Part shown: positions 21,798 through 33,095 of the stretch, one piece after another
Position numbering within the stretch: the first letter of the stretch is position 1
Layout of the letters: every line of letters begins with the position of its first letter
NCBI RefSeq assembly: GCF_006874765.1
Contig: NZ_CP040840.1
Span: forward strand, 1,341,001-1,405,000
DNA: 64,000 nucleotides
Direction of reading: 5' to 3'
Origin: Leptospira weilii
GTDB lineage: Bacteria; Spirochaetota; Leptospiria; Leptospirales; Leptospiraceae
Made by a program: the position numbers and the translations under genes
The notes under the pieces: generated by a model
Database searches by the model: none
What the model was told of the DNA's origin: nothing
What the model saw: the letters and a program-made list of their open reading frames with translations, nothing else

Positions 21798-23912
21798 GTG
21801 AAAGACGAAACGGTAAACGCAATTTCGAAAGCGACCGGGATTCCCGCTTGGATGATCTCGAATCAAATGGAGAAGATGAATAAACCAAAGGAACAATGGT
21901 ATCAAACCCAAGAGTTCCAGATGGTGACAACAGTCGTAGCGGTAGCGGCCGCGCCCTTCACTGGCGGAGCAAGTTTAGCCGTCATGATGGCCGTGGGCGC
22001 CGGAATCGGAGCCGCGACAGGAGCCGCGAGCGGAGGACTCAAAGGAGCGTTAGTTGGTGCTGTAGGAGGAGCTGCGGGAGCCGCGGTAAAAAGTTTTACG
22101 GGTGGAGCGGTTAACGTAGGGCTTAGCTATTCGGCAGAGAACGGATTTGGAGCATCGGTGGGAGTTGGATACGGACCCGCTACAGTGAGCGTTGGAATCT
22201 CCGAAAGAGGCGGAACATCGGTAGATGTAGGATTTAACAAAGCAGGCTTCAACGCGGGATTAAGCTACAACTCCAAAACAGGAAGCGTGAGCGGAAGTGC
22301 TGGATTTACTTCTCAAAGTAGCGGAACCGGATTTGCTTTGAGTTACAGTGAGGGAGACGGCTTCGGTGCGAGCTTGAGTAAAAGTTTCAGCAACGGATTG
22401 AATGGGGGCTTAAGTTGGAGTGAGAAAGGCGGCGTGGGAGGAAACATCGGATACGAAGCCCCGGGAGACAAAGACAAACCGAAGAACTCACTTGCAAACC
22501 AAATGAAGGGAGCTGGTGGAACATTAAGTTTTTCTGAAAGAGATGGTTTGTCCGCTGCACTTAACGCGTCTGGCGGTGTCAACGCGGGGAACTGGAGTCA
22601 GTCGGGTGGTTTTCAAGCAAACACAAACTTTTTGGCAGACAAATGGAAGGCGGATTTTGTTTCGAAACAAGGAGAGCTGGAAGAGCTTCAATCGAAAGGT
22701 TTGAGTAAGGAACAGGCGACAGCGATTCTGGATGCGCAAGCTCATGCGGAATCGAAGGCTGCTCAGGAAAAAAATAATCAAGAAAGCGGAAAATCGGTGT
22801 TAGACGGTGCAGGATATGCTGCGACCAGAAAAGAAGGAGAAGACTACTCTCAAAATCACGGTGATATAGACAACGACGGAAAAAATAAAGGATCTGGTAT
22901 CGATCCGACCAAGTTAGAAGTAAACCAATACGAGCGTTTTCAAAACCGAGACGGCGCTGCGGAAAATTTAAAAAAGGTTGTTAATGAAACGGACCCAGGA
23001 ATTGCAGGCCAATACAAAGACGGAAAGTTACACAAAGAGTTTACCGCGGAAATCGATTTGAGGAGAAGCCAGATTTCGGACAATGAGAAAAATATGAGTT
23101 TGGGGGACAAGATGAAGTTGGACAAACTCAAAGATCAAAAAGCGGCCTTAGATGCGGAATACAAAGCTATCAATTCGGGGGGAGGGAAAAACGCCAAATA
23201 CAATGAAATACTTTTGTTAAAAATCGAAGCGGTAAATCATCAAATGAATGATATGAAGGCGGGAGACGCATTTAAATTCAAAGGAGAGAATGCGGATAAT
23301 CGGACTCAGTTGATGGGAAGAATGATTGAGCTGAAAGAGAAAGCAGTGTATGGGACATTGACTCCTAATGAGAAAAAAGATCTTGCTAAGGTAACGGGCG
23401 GCCTTGAAGATTATCGCCGATATGGCCAAGTCCGGGATCTGGTATTAAACAACAAGATTTCGAGTTATGACTTAGGTTCGTCGACAACGGCAGCAATTTG
23501 TTATGTAAATGCTCATTCGAATTATGGTGGAGTAGATACAAAAACAAATTACTTTGCTCAAGCTCAGTTGGGTAATATTGGAATGACGAACAGTGATTAC
23601 CGAGGAATGAAGGCTCCTTCTTTGGGTGTGGGAAGTCACTGGAGCGGTGACTTGAATACCTTGAAAAATCCTGTCAGCGGTGAAGTCCATGTGACGAGAT
23701 CTCAGGTTGATACTTTGAACCGAAGTAAGGCGAACAATGCAATCGTGTTTACGGATACAACCGGTGATGGAAATCCAAACCACTGGCAGAATGTGGCGAG
23801 GGGTAAAGATGGTCAATGGTATGACGTCAATAATAACCGTAAGAAAATAGATAGTATCAAACCAATGGACTTTAGCAATGTATATCAAATCAAATACAAC
23901 GACAATTGGTGA
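21798..23912 (+). CDS. 5'-truncated TIGR04388 cassette with distinct Cys-His-Asp tip (locus C2)
   Basis: 704 codons from GTG, beginning in the conserved middle (KDETVNAISKATG) and so lacking the signal peptide and roughly the first 1550 residues. It keeps the Gly/Ala-rich stretch, beta-like repeats and SGKSVLDG boundary, then changes to a tip unrelated to loci A and C. The tip has a charged helical region (EKNMSLGDKMKLDKLKDQK) followed by AAICYVNAHSNYGG (Cys568), GNPNHWQNV (His662) and WYDVNNN (Asp676). That order fits another papain-like or NlpC-like peptidase, which is a tentative call. The GTG overlaps the stop of the leader peptide, so coupled translation is possible, but no export signal would be present in the product. 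It is likely a silent donor or is expressed after recombination. The partner gene begins 3 bases after the stop. Confidence 0.75.
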   Translation: MKDETVNAISKATGIPAWMISNQMEKMNKPKEQWYQTQEFQMVTTVVAVAAAPFTGGASLAVMMAVGAGIGAATGAASGGLKGALVGAVGGAAGAAVKSFTGGAVNVGLSYSAENGFGASVGVGYGPATVSVGISERGGTSVDVGFNKAGFNAGLSYNSKTGSVSGSAGFTSQSSGTGFALSYSEGDGFGASLSKSFSNGLNGGLSWSEKGGVGGNIGYEAPGDKDKPKNSLANQMKGAGGTLSFSERDGLSAALNASGGVNAGNWSQSGGFQANTNFLADKWKADFVSKQGELEELQSKGLSKEQATAILDAQAHAESKAAQEKNNQESGKSVLDGAGYAATRKEGEDYSQNHGDIDNDGKNKGSGIDPTKLEVNQYERFQNRDGAAENLKKVVNETDPGIAGQYKDGKLHKEFTAEIDLRRSQISDNEKNMSLGDKMKLDKLKDQKAALDAEYKAINSGGGKNAKYNEILLLKIEAVNHQMNDMKAGDAFKFKGENADNRTQLMGRMIELKEKAVYGTLTPNEKKDLAKVTGGLEDYRRYGQVRDLVLNNKISSYDLGSSTTAAICYVNAHSNYGGVDTKTNYFAQAQLGNIGMTNSDYRGMKAPSLGVGSHWSGDLNTLKNPVSGEVHVTRSQVDTLNRSKANNAIVFTDTTGDGNPNHWQNVARGKDGQWYDVNNNRKKIDSIKPMDFSNVYQIKYNDNW

Positions 23913-23915
23913 AAC

Positions 23916-24473
23916 ATGAAAAAGAAAATCGCGTTAGGATGTATGTTGTTCTTTGTCTTCTTCTGCAAGGAAGAAAACAAGGAAGCTCCCAAACAAGAGA
24001 CCCCGGTCAAGGAAGAGAAGGTGCAGAATATGAACACTGAAAGAGTATTCAATGGTGTGTACTCAATGGATGATATACACCTCATGAAAGAAGTTTTTGG
24101 AATCCAATCGAAGTTTAAAGATTACTGCCTCCGAATCGATCAGAAGGCGAATGTCGTAGAACTTGGAATTGTGGAAGGAAAGGTCTACAAGGGGAAGATT
24201 GTAGAGAAAGATTCGGAAAGTGTTACGATTGAAATCAATGGCAAAAGCCAAAAGTATTTCATAGTAAAATATACATCAATCATTGGCAATGAAACATTCG
24301 CACTCATGACAGAAGGCTATTCCGAAAAAAAGTCTGACGGAAGCTGGAATATGGATAGTTCTGTAGGCGAAGTTGCATCCATGCAAACAATTTCGGAGTG
24401 TATTGCAATGATGAAAGATAGTCTTGAATTACAATATCACGAAGAAGATCACGGGGTTCCTAAAAAGAAGTAA
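23916..24473 (+). CDS. Lipoprotein, candidate immunity partner of cassette C2
   Basis: 185 residues. MKKK, a hydrophobic stretch and a Cys at residue 17 (FFVFFC-KEEN) form a spirochaete-type loose lipobox, so the mature protein should be lipid-anchored, with a charged linker (KEEK) to a small domain. I recognise no domain in the rest (for example RIDQKANVVELGIVEGKVYKG, then FIVKYTSIIGNETFALMTEG, which reads as beta-rich). It is unrelated to the partners of loci A, C, D and E, in keeping with the unrelated tip upstream. The gene starts 3 bases after the cassette stop, using GGTGA at the cassette end as Shine-Dalgarno. Confidence 0.7.
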   Translation: MKKKIALGCMLFFVFFCKEENKEAPKQETPVKEEKVQNMNTERVFNGVYSMDDIHLMKEVFGIQSKFKDYCLRIDQKANVVELGIVEGKVYKGKIVEKDSESVTIEINGKSQKYFIVKYTSIIGNETFALMTEGYSEKKSDGSWNMDSSVGEVASMQTISECIAMMKDSLELQYHEEDHGVPKKK

Positions 24474-24555
24474 AGGAAAGTCGTTTGACTCAAGCGAACG
24501 ATTGAACAACGGAAAAATAAAGAGTAACAGAGTGAGTTTCCCAACTGGGGAAAGA

Positions 24556-24765
24556 ATGGAATCAAAGAAAAGAACAAAAGGATACGCGTTAGGGGAAGCT
24601 GTGAGAGACAAAGTAACGGGTCAAAAGATGTATGTGGAAGTAACTTGGAACCCGGAAGTACGTTGCGTTTACTTTGACTCAGAGAAGGAAAGCCTTGTGA
24701 AGGTAGAGAAGTATCCTGAAGATTTGGAGCGGATCAAGGAATTACTGCCATATCTTCCGAAGTAA
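24556..24765 (+). CDS. Small DUF2158/YodC-like protein, first of pair (copy 1)
   Basis: 69 residues: GYALGEAVRDKVTGQKMYVE, then RCVYFDSEKESLVKVEK and a leucine-containing end. The order 'G-x-x-V-x-x-K-x-G-x-x-M-x-V ... C-x-[WY]-F' resembles the small DUF2158 (YodC) family; the match is by eye. A longer in-frame start at 24424 exists, but 24556 gives the same length as the copies at 31565 and 49518 and lies just after the conserved palindrome TTTCCCAACTGGGGAAA (24537-24553), which covers the ribosome-binding region. Function unknown. It sits between the toxin-partner gene and the replicon in every complete unit. Confidence 0.7.
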   Translation: MESKKRTKGYALGEAVRDKVTGQKMYVEVTWNPEVRCVYFDSEKESLVKVEKYPEDLERIKELLPYLPK

Positions 24766-24812
24766 AACGCTGATTCAAAACAAATCGTCACATATCGAGA
24801 AAAACAAAAAAG

Positions 24813-24845
24813 CTCCCTTCGCACTAAAGACAAAGCGAAAGGGAG
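24813..24845 (+). promoter_or_regulatory. Stem-loop between paired DUF2158-like genes (copy 1)
   Basis: CTCCCTTCGC and GCGAAAGGGAG can pair around an A-rich loop. The same structure is at 31824-31856 and 49773-49805 with changes only in the loop. No U-run follows, so it is more likely an mRNA processing or attenuation element than a terminator. Confidence 0.45.
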
Positions 24846-24903
24846 TAAGGAATGTCTAGAAGAATCGGAACCCAGGGAGTGAGTTTCCCAGCTGGGGGAA
24901 GAA

Positions 24904-25113
24904 ATGGAAAACAAAAATAAACAAGTATATGTGTTAGGCGAAGCGGTGAGAGACAAGAGAAGCGGCCAAAAGATGTATGTGGACGCAACTTGGAGCCCTG
25001 AAATCAAATGCGTATATTACAATACATCGATGGACTCACTTGTCAAAGTAGAAGTGCCGTATGAGGACTTAGAGAAGGTAATAGATTTAGATTTCAAAGC
25101 GAGGTCTGAGTAA
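24904..25113 (+). CDS. Small DUF2158/YodC-like protein, second of pair (copy 1)
   Basis: 69 residues, a diverged paralogue of the gene just upstream (shared LGEAVRDK, GQKMYVD, TWSPEIKCVYYN and a VPYEDLEKV end). A GC-rich palindrome, TTTCCCAGCTGGGGGAA (24884-24900), lies 4 bases before the ATG and would mask or contain the Shine-Dalgarno GGGGGAAG. A 38-base block upstream (TCTAGAAGAATCGGAACCCA and following) is repeated before the paralogues. Gene duplication followed by spread with the replicon explains the six copies in this window. Function unknown. Confidence 0.7.
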   Translation: MENKNKQVYVLGEAVRDKRSGQKMYVDATWSPEIKCVYYNTSMDSLVKVEVPYEDLEKVIDLDFKARSE

Positions 25114-25236
25114 GACGCCGATCCGGTATTCAAAACGAATTCTGAGACGAAATTTCTTGGATCGTTTTTTCTAAATCGTTGTCTTTAAAAAATAGATTAG
25201 AAATCGTGAGCACATTCAACCAAAATCCAACAACTT

Positions 25237-25262
25237 GGCCGGTGTAATAGCCGGTTTTTTTT
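25237..25262 (+). terminator. Rho-independent terminator after left-arm genes (copy 1)
   Basis: GGCCGGTGTAATAGCCGG followed by eight T. The stem is weaker than in copies 2 and 3, where the loop is a GAGA tetraloop, but the U-run is the same. It lies between the plus-strand small genes and the minus-strand toxin-antitoxin genes. Confidence 0.7.
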
Positions 25263-25315
25263 GTATTAGGGGTTCTAAGGATTGATAACTACGTATTCGG
25301 ACGTTAGAAGGAGTT

Positions 25316-25510
25316 TCAATCCCATTCTTCTCTGTCTTTTTTAACTTTCTCTTGAAGAATCGCTGCTGATTTTTTGGAGAGAATGCCGTGAAAGTCTTTC
25401 ATAGTGGCCGGGCTTTTGGGTTCGATGACTTCGACGAAATCAAGATAGCCGAGTAGCTCGATTAGAAAAGAGTATTTCTCTTCGGGCACGTTGATTACGA
25501 TCCGTTTCAT
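25316..25510 (-). CDS. Orphan antitoxin-like protein (copy 1)
   Basis: 64 residues: MKRIVINVPEEKYSFLIELL, then GYLDFVEVIEP and a charged C-terminal tail ending REEWD. The layout (beta strand, helix, 'F-V-x-V' strand, helical tail) matches the 68-residue antitoxin at 50662, which sits directly before a RelE-type toxin. Here no toxin follows, and only 53 bases remain before the terminator. It is therefore either an antitoxin whose toxin was lost or an anti-addiction gene. It is the last gene of the minus-strand XRE-MazE-MazF cluster, 5 bases after the MazF-like gene. Confidence 0.6.
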   Translation of the reverse strand: MKRIVINVPEEKYSFLIELLGYLDFVEVIEPKSPATMKDFHGILSKKSAAILQEKVKKDREEWD

Positions 25511-25515
25511 TGATT

Positions 25516-25875
25516 TTATTCTAATCCGTTATCAAGAATCATGTGAATGATTTTTTGCAGATTGCTTCTGTCGGTGGGAGACAGTTGACCGAGAACTTTA
25601 ACAATTTGAATTTGCTCGATGGTAGCAATGAGCGGTTTGAAAACGGAAGGTTTTGCAAGTCCCGCTTTTTGCCAATCTTGAATGAGATTCTCTCCCATTG
25701 CGAGAGGTTGCCTAATTTGACTTGTGATAGCCATGAGAATCACATCGGGTCTTGTTTGTTGGTAAGCTTGATTACTGATGATAACGGCGGGACGTTTTTT
25801 AGAAGCTTGCAGATTGGTGAAAGGAAAATTCACCAAAACGACGTCGGCGAAATTAAAGATTGTCGTAAACTGCAT
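25516..25875 (-). CDS. mazF: MazF/PemK-family endoribonuclease toxin (copy 1)
   Basis: 119 residues from MQFTTIFNFADVVLVNFPF. Family hallmarks are the N-terminal 'GDVvlvnFPFt' strand (here FADVVLVNFPFTNLQASKKR), PAVIISNQAYQ and a conserved SQIRQ segment after VILMAIT. MazF/PemK toxins cleave mRNA in the cytoplasm. An upstream in-frame ATG (25908) would add 11 residues, but the chosen start fits the family and still overlaps the antitoxin stop by 23 bases, implying coupled translation. Identical in protein sequence to the copy at 32527. Confidence 0.85.
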   Translation of the reverse strand: MQFTTIFNFADVVLVNFPFTNLQASKKRPAVIISNQAYQQTRPDVILMAITSQIRQPLAMGENLIQDWQKAGLAKPSVFKPLIATIEQIQIVKVLGQLSPTDRSNLQKIIHMILDNGLE

Positions 25876-26053
25876 CTTCGTCGTTGTCCCAGATTTTATC
25901 GAAAGCATTTTCCGAGGCTTGGGAATACGCGTGACGTAAGAGAGGGTCTTGATCTCTCTGCTGAATAAAGTCTATGAAATCGTCTACTTCTGCGAGACGC
26001 AGCGGAGAAAGGTGTTCGAGTTTTTGAACTACTTGTTGAATCTGAGGTTGCAT
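25853..26053 (-). CDS. Antitoxin partner of MazF-like toxin, DUF2281-like (copy 1)
   Basis: 66 residues: MQPQIQQVVQKLEHLSPLRL, AEVDDFIDFIQQRDQD, then an acidic C-terminal tail (KIWDNDEDAVYDNL). The 'L..L....l.EVddFIdFl' pattern followed by an acidic toxin-binding tail resembles DUF2281/VapB-type antitoxins. It lies directly upstream of and overlaps the MazF-like toxin, in the usual antitoxin-first order. Presumed to bind the toxin and the shared promoter. The same protein is encoded at 32864. Confidence 0.75.
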   Translation of the reverse strand: MQPQIQQVVQKLEHLSPLRLAEVDDFIDFIQQRDQDPLLRHAYSQASENAFDKIWDNDEDAVYDNL

Positions 26054-26084
26054 TGAGAATTCTTCCTAAGATGATCGATGCCTA

Positions 26085-26483
26085 TTATTTTTTCACAAGT
26101 ACAATATCTTTACGGATTTTTTCACGAAATAAGTAGGCTTCAATCAGATCTTTGATAGATTTTTTTTTTTCTTCGGGGAGTTGTTGGACGCTTCGGAACA
26201 TTTCAAGAAGTTCTTGGTCCTCTAAATTCACACGGGCTGCATTGTCCGAGTTTCCACTGAGTAAATAGTCGGTAGTTACACCGAGAGCTTCGGCAAGAGC
26301 TTTGAGCTTGTCAGCGGATGGTCTAGAATCACCTCTTTCGTAACGACCGATGTGATTGTAATTCAGGTCGGTCAATTGACCAAGTTCTTCCTGGGACATT
26401 TTTTTCATGACCCGTAATTGGCGAAGTCTCTCTGGGAACTCCTCTTTGTACTTGGCGTCGTTTTTCTTCTGTTTCTGTGCCAT
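26085..26483 (-). CDS. XRE-family HTH transcriptional regulator (copy 1)
   Basis: 132 residues. A Cro/CI-type HTH spans about residues 15-70 (ERLRQLRVMKKMSQEELGQL, NHIGRYERGDSRPSADKLKA, LGVTTDYLLSG), followed by a helical C-terminal part with QQLPEEKKKSIKDLIEAYLF, probably for dimerisation. The Shine-Dalgarno on the minus strand is AAGGAAA. It is divergent to the primase in intact copies, with a near-palindrome in between, so it most likely represses the replication genes and the toxin-antitoxin cluster. In copy 1 the primase has been lost to the IS. Confidence 0.87.
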   Translation of the reverse strand: MAQKQKKNDAKYKEEFPERLRQLRVMKKMSQEELGQLTDLNYNHIGRYERGDSRPSADKLKALAEALGVTTDYLLSGNSDNAARVNLEDQELLEMFRSVQQLPEEKKKSIKDLIEAYLFREKIRKDIVLVKK

Positions 26484-26593
26484 TTTCCTTCATATATCGC
26501 ACAAAATTACTTTCTGTCGATCAAAAGTTCCTGTTTTCCGGTTGCATCTTGTTACATGAATGATTTACCTTGTCCTACGAAGATGACGGAAAA

Positions 26594-26611
26594 TCCTGCA
26601 TATATGTAGGA
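26594..26611. promoter_or_regulatory. Operator-like palindrome upstream of XRE gene (copy 1)
   Basis: TCCTGCATATATGTAGGA is an 18-bp inverted repeat with one mismatched pair, located between the XRE start and the (lost) primase start. The identical site occurs at 33605-33622. This is a good candidate binding site for the XRE protein (inference from position and symmetry). Confidence 0.5.
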
Positions 26612-26634
26612 TTACCGCATTACAAAATTTTTCC

Positions 26635-28000
26635 TGAGTCTCGCAAAAACTAAAATGACGGAAGTTGAATCCAAGATAGCAGACGCATGTGATAAAATGA
26701 AAGGATTTGAGAAAAAAGAGAGCTGAAACTGGAATAAAACAGATTCAAAATATGGAATATACGGAAAGAAGAGAGGAATTAAAGAAACAAATCAAACGGA
26801 AGACATGGGAATCTTTCTCCGAATAACGGCGCACAAAAGAAAACTAGAAACAAGTGTGGGTTAGGCAGCGTCTTCGTAAGAATATATGTGGTAAAGACCT
26901 CCGAGAACGGGAGTGGAAACGAGTTTTGCCGACCCATCGGAAGGACGTATTAAAACCGGAGAAGAAACGGGACTGTCTTTGTTCAAAGCCAAATGAGTGC
27001 GATGATGATTGTAAAAATGAATGAACTCTTCCAGTTTTTTTTCCAAATGATACTGATTGAGAGGAATGAAGAAATCCAAAAATTCATTTCTACATGTCTT
27101 TACCCAACGTTCCGCGTAACAGTTCTGCCAAGGAGAGCGAAGAGAGGTTTTTTTGTGTTTGATGCCGATTCTTTCCAAGTATTTGGTAAAGCGTTTCCCA
27201 AAAATGGAATCGTTGTCGGAAAGAAAATAATGAAAGGTTTTTCCTGCTTGAATTTGCTTACGAACGGCAAACTTCAAAACCTTTCGCATCCAATTTGTAG
27301 TCGGGTTTGTATGAATATCAAAATGAAGAATTTGTCTAGAGCCGACGTGAAGAAAAAAAACGACGCGAAAGATCTTTTTGAAATTGGAAGAGTAAACGGA
27401 AAGAGTATCGGAAACAACCATAGAATCGGCATGCAGAGAATAGAATTCTTTCCAAGAAAGACGTTTTTTAGGGCTATGAGGACGTTTTGGAATATACTTA
27501 GAAACAGTTCTTTCACAAATATCATGGTCGAGCTTTAGAAGAAGACCGTGTAGTTTTGTAGCTCCCCAGATTTTGTTTTCCTTAGCGACTCTTCGAATGA
27601 GTTTGATGACTTTCCAAGGAATGTTTGGTCTTCCTGTTTTCTTTCTACGGGAAAGAAGAGCCCAGAATGTTTTGAATTTTTTGTTTCTCCATTCAAGAAG
27701 AGTATGTGGAGAAACAAGAATTAGATTTTCGATCCAATTGGGATCGAGATAGGAAAGAAAGACGAGTTTCAATCTTTCGAAAGGTTTTGTATGGAATTTT
27801 TTTCGTTTTCGTTTGTAAGCTGAGAGTTGTGATTTTAGAAATAAGATTTGAATGGAATTTTTTGATTCTGCTCCAATTTTTTTGATAACATAAAGAATCA
27901 GCACCAGATTGAGCAGAATAGAGATTTCGTAAAACAACCATTAACCTCGATTAAATACGGATACCAGCGGAAATAGATGAAGTCGGACGTGGAATTATGT
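26635..28000 (-). mobile_element. Insertion sequence copy 3
   Basis: Same left terminus TGAGTCTCGCAAAAACT as copies 1 and 2, inserted after the replicon sequence ACAAAATTTTTC. The right end is unresolved because a TIGR04388 leader follows, as for the other copies. Its sequence is close to copy 1, and the right-hand flanks of copies 1 and 3 agree through the leader into the cassette start. IS, leader and headless cassette therefore look like one duplicated block. Confidence 0.65.
26861..27937 (-). CDS. IS transposase, integrase-core (rve) family, copy 3
   Basis: 358 residues with the same catalytic layout as the copy at 9848 (Asp in ADSMVVSD, Asp in [10 protein letters not shown], Glu in CYAERWVK) and an intact Trp codon at the site mutated in copy 2. 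It differs from copy 1 by only a few residues near the C-terminus (GSAKLVS, SYEDAA). It is apparently functional and could mobilise the defective copy in trans. Confidence 0.85.
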   Translation of the reverse strand: MFYEISILLNLVLILYVIKKIGAESKNSIQILFLKSQLSAYKRKRKKFHTKPFERLKLVFLSYLDPNWIENLILVSPHTLLEWRNKKFKTFWALLSRRKKTGRPNIPWKVIKLIRRVAKENKIWGATKLHGLLLKLDHDICERTVSKYIPKRPHSPKKRLSWKEFYSLHADSMVVSDTLSVYSSNFKKIFRVVFFLHVGSRQILHFDIHTNPTTNWMRKVLKFAVRKQIQAGKTFHYFLSDNDSIFGKRFTKYLERIGIKHKKTSLRSPWQNCYAERWVKTCRNEFLDFFIPLNQYHLEKKLEEFIHFYNHHRTHLALNKDSPVSSPVLIRPSDGSAKLVSTPVLGGLYHIYSYEDAA

Positions 28001-28471
28001 TGAGTCGCCCGCTCCTCCTGTGAATGTATCGTTATATATACATCACAAATTAAATCTTTTTTGAATGATCGTCTAATTTTTGTTATTTATCAGTGATATA
28101 ATAATTGACACAAATCACAAAGTTTTGCAATCTTGTTCGAGCAAATGACTCCCAGAGCCACCGAACTTTCCATGCGGATTCTAAAACGGAAATATACTAT
28201 TTTCCTAAACTCAGTAAAACGCCCTAACGCAGAGAAGCTCTCCCTATGAGTCGGGAGAGAAAGAACTCAATCTCACTCTCTACGGATCGCGAGATAGGGC
28301 TCCGGGGATGAAACACAAAGAAGTAGCCCGGCGAAGGGGAAGCGTAATACCGAGCTTGAATAAACGATTAGACATTTCTAAATTAGAGAAGCAGCAAGCT
28401 CGGTATGAAGCGAGGGGAAGGCTTTCCCCTTCCCGCCTGAAATCTGATCACTATCCACTAACATCTAAAAC
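27938..28471 (+). promoter_or_regulatory. TIGR04388 leader fused to cassette D
   Basis: TATAAT (28097-28102), TTGACA (28105-28110) and the CTCTCCC/GGGAGAG stem (28238-28259) are conserved with the locus C leader. An ATG at 28308 opens a frame that reproduces the TIGR04388 N-terminus (MKHKEVARRRGSVIPSLNKR and on to SRLKSDHYPLTSK). It then runs into the cassette in the wrong frame and stops at 28526. The junction is CTGAAATCTGATCACTATCC followed by ACATCTAAAAC, directly before the cassette ATG. The leader peptide lacks the hydrophobic export segment. Confidence 0.55.
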
Positions 28472-31463
<2,992 letters not shown>

Positions 31464-31564
31464 CCTAGGCTACGCTTTTCAGTTTATCTGTGAAACCTGA
31501 ATACGACCAAAGGAATGTCTAGAAGAATCGGAACCCAGGGAGAGTTTCCCAACTGGCGGAAGGA

Positions 31565-31774
<210 letters not shown>

Positions 31775-31823
31775 AACGCTGATTCAAAAGAAATCATCAC
31801 ATATCGAGAAACAAACAAAAGAA

Positions 31824-31856
31824 CTCCCTTCGTATTAAAGACAAAGCGAAAGGGAG
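31824..31856 (+). promoter_or_regulatory. Stem-loop between paired DUF2158-like genes (copy 2)
   Basis: CTCCCTTCG pairs with CGAAAGGGAG, as at 24813 and 49773. The loop bases differ (TATTAAAGACAAAG), while the stem is kept. Confidence 0.45.
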
Positions 31857-31914
31857 TAAGGAATGTCTAGAAGAATCGGAACCCAGGGAGTGAGTTTCCC
31901 AGCTGGGGGAAGAA

Positions 31915-32124
31915 ATGGAAAACAAAGACAAACAAGTATATGTATTAGGCGAAGCGGTAAGAGACAAAAGAACGGGCCAAAAGATGTATGTGGACGCGAG
32001 TTGGAGCCCTGAAATCAAGTGTATATATTACAATACCTTGATGGATGAGTTAATAAAAGTAGAAGTACCGTATGAGGACTTGGAGAAGGTAATAAATTTA
32101 GATTTCAAAGCGAAGCCTGAGTAA
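31915..32124 (+). CDS. Small DUF2158/YodC-like protein, second of pair (copy 2)
   Basis: 69 residues (MENKDKQVYVLGEAVRDKRT, SWSPEIKCIYYNTLMDELIK). It has the palindrome TTTCCCAGCTGGGGGAA immediately upstream, covering the ribosome-binding site. It differs from copy 1 mainly at the C-terminal half and agrees more with the copy at 49864. It ends about 120 bases before the terminator. Confidence 0.7.
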   Translation: MENKDKQVYVLGEAVRDKRTGQKMYVDASWSPEIKCIYYNTLMDELIKVEVPYEDLEKVINLDFKAKPE

Positions 32125-32247
32125 GACGCCGATCCGGTATTCAAAACGAATTCTGAGACGAAATTTCTTGGATCGTTTTTTCTAAATCGTTGTCTTTAAA
32201 AAATAGATTAGAAATCGTGAGCACATTCAACCAAAATCCAACAACTT

Positions 32248-32273
32248 GGCCGGTGGAGACGCCGGTTTTTTTT
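32248..32273 (+). terminator. Rho-independent terminator after left-arm genes (copy 2)
   Basis: CCGGTG-GAGA-CGCCGG stem with a GNRA tetraloop followed by eight T. Strong by inspection and identical to the terminator at 50198. Confidence 0.8.
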
Positions 32274-32326
32274 GTATTAGGGGTTCTAAGGATTGATAAC
32301 TACGTATTCGGACGTTAGAAGGAGTT

Positions 32327-32521
32327 TCAATCCCATTCTTCTCTGTCTTTTTTAACTTTCTCTTGAAGAATCGCTGCTGATTTTTTGGAGAGAATGCCGT
32401 GAAAGTCTTTCATAGTGGCCGGGCTTTTGGGTTCGATGACTTCGACGAAATCAAGATAGCCGAGTAGCTCGATTAGAAAAGAGTATTTCTCTTCGGGCAC
32501 GTTGATTACGATCCGTTTCAT
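32327..32521 (-). CDS. Orphan antitoxin-like protein (copy 2)
   Basis: 64 residues, the same protein as at 25316. It follows the MazF-like gene by 5 bases and again has no toxin after it. Its resemblance in layout to the RelE-partner antitoxin at 50662 suggests that the toxin-antitoxin block has been swapped between replicon versions, leaving this gene behind. Confidence 0.6.
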   Translation of the reverse strand: MKRIVINVPEEKYSFLIELLGYLDFVEVIEPKSPATMKDFHGILSKKSAAILQEKVKKDREEWD

Positions 32522-32526
32522 TGATT

Positions 32527-32886
32527 TTATTCTAATCCGTTATCAAGAATCATGTGAATGATTTTTTGCAGATTGCTTCTGTCGGTGGGAGACAGTTGAC
32601 CGAGAACTTTAACAATTTGAATTTGCTCGATGGTAGCAATGAGCGGTTTGAAAACGGAAGGTTTTGCAAGTCCCGCTTTTTGCCAATCTTGAATGAGATT
32701 CTCTCCCATTGCGAGAGGTTGCCTAATTTGACTTGTGATAGCCATGAGAATCACATCGGGTCTTGTTTGTTGGTAAGCTTGATTACTGATGATAACGGCG
32801 GGACGTTTTTTAGAAGCTTGCAGATTGGTGAAAGGAAAATTCACCAAAACGACGTCGGCGAAATTAAAGATTGTCGTAAACTGCAT
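32527..32886 (-). CDS. mazF: MazF/PemK-family endoribonuclease toxin (copy 2)
   Basis: 119 residues, identical in protein sequence to the copy at 25516, with FADVVLVNFPFTNLQASKKR and PAVIISNQAYQ as family hallmarks. The start was chosen at MQFTTIF for the same reasons; it overlaps the antitoxin stop by 23 bases. The presence of two identical cassettes in one genome means that loss of one copy would not trigger killing. Confidence 0.85.
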   Translation of the reverse strand: MQFTTIFNFADVVLVNFPFTNLQASKKRPAVIISNQAYQQTRPDVILMAITSQIRQPLAMGENLIQDWQKAGLAKPSVFKPLIATIEQIQIVKVLGQLSPTDRSNLQKIIHMILDNGLE

Positions 32887-33064
32887 CTTCGTCGTTGTCC
32901 CAGATTTTATCGAAAGCATTTTCCGAGGCTTGGGAATACGCGTGACGTAAGAGAGGGTCTTGATCTCTCTGCTGAATAAAGTCTATGAAATCGTCTACTT
33001 CTGCGAGACGCAGCGGAGAAAGGTGTTCGAGTTTTTGAACTACTTGTTGAATCTGAGGTTGCAT
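32864..33064 (-). CDS. Antitoxin partner of MazF-like toxin, DUF2281-like (copy 2)
   Basis: 66 residues, identical to the protein at 25853 (LRLAEVDDFIDFIQQ core, acidic tail). Upstream of and overlapping the toxin gene. Expected to neutralise the toxin and autoregulate together with it. Confidence 0.75.
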   Translation of the reverse strand: MQPQIQQVVQKLEHLSPLRLAEVDDFIDFIQQRDQDPLLRHAYSQASENAFDKIWDNDEDAVYDNL

Positions 33065-33095
33065 TGAGAATTCTTCCTAAGATGATCGATGCCTA

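Larger units (their letters stand above)
24530..26634 (+). mobile_element. Plasmid-like replicon copy 1, left arm only
   Basis: About 2.1 kb near-identical to 31540-33645, holding two DUF2158-like genes, a terminator, a toxin-antitoxin block and an XRE gene. It stops at the left edge of IS copy 3, at a point (ACAAAATTTTTC) that in copy 2 continues directly to the primase start. The primase, recombinase, par and rep genes are missing. The simplest reading is a formerly complete replicon truncated by IS insertion plus deletion. Confidence 0.7.
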
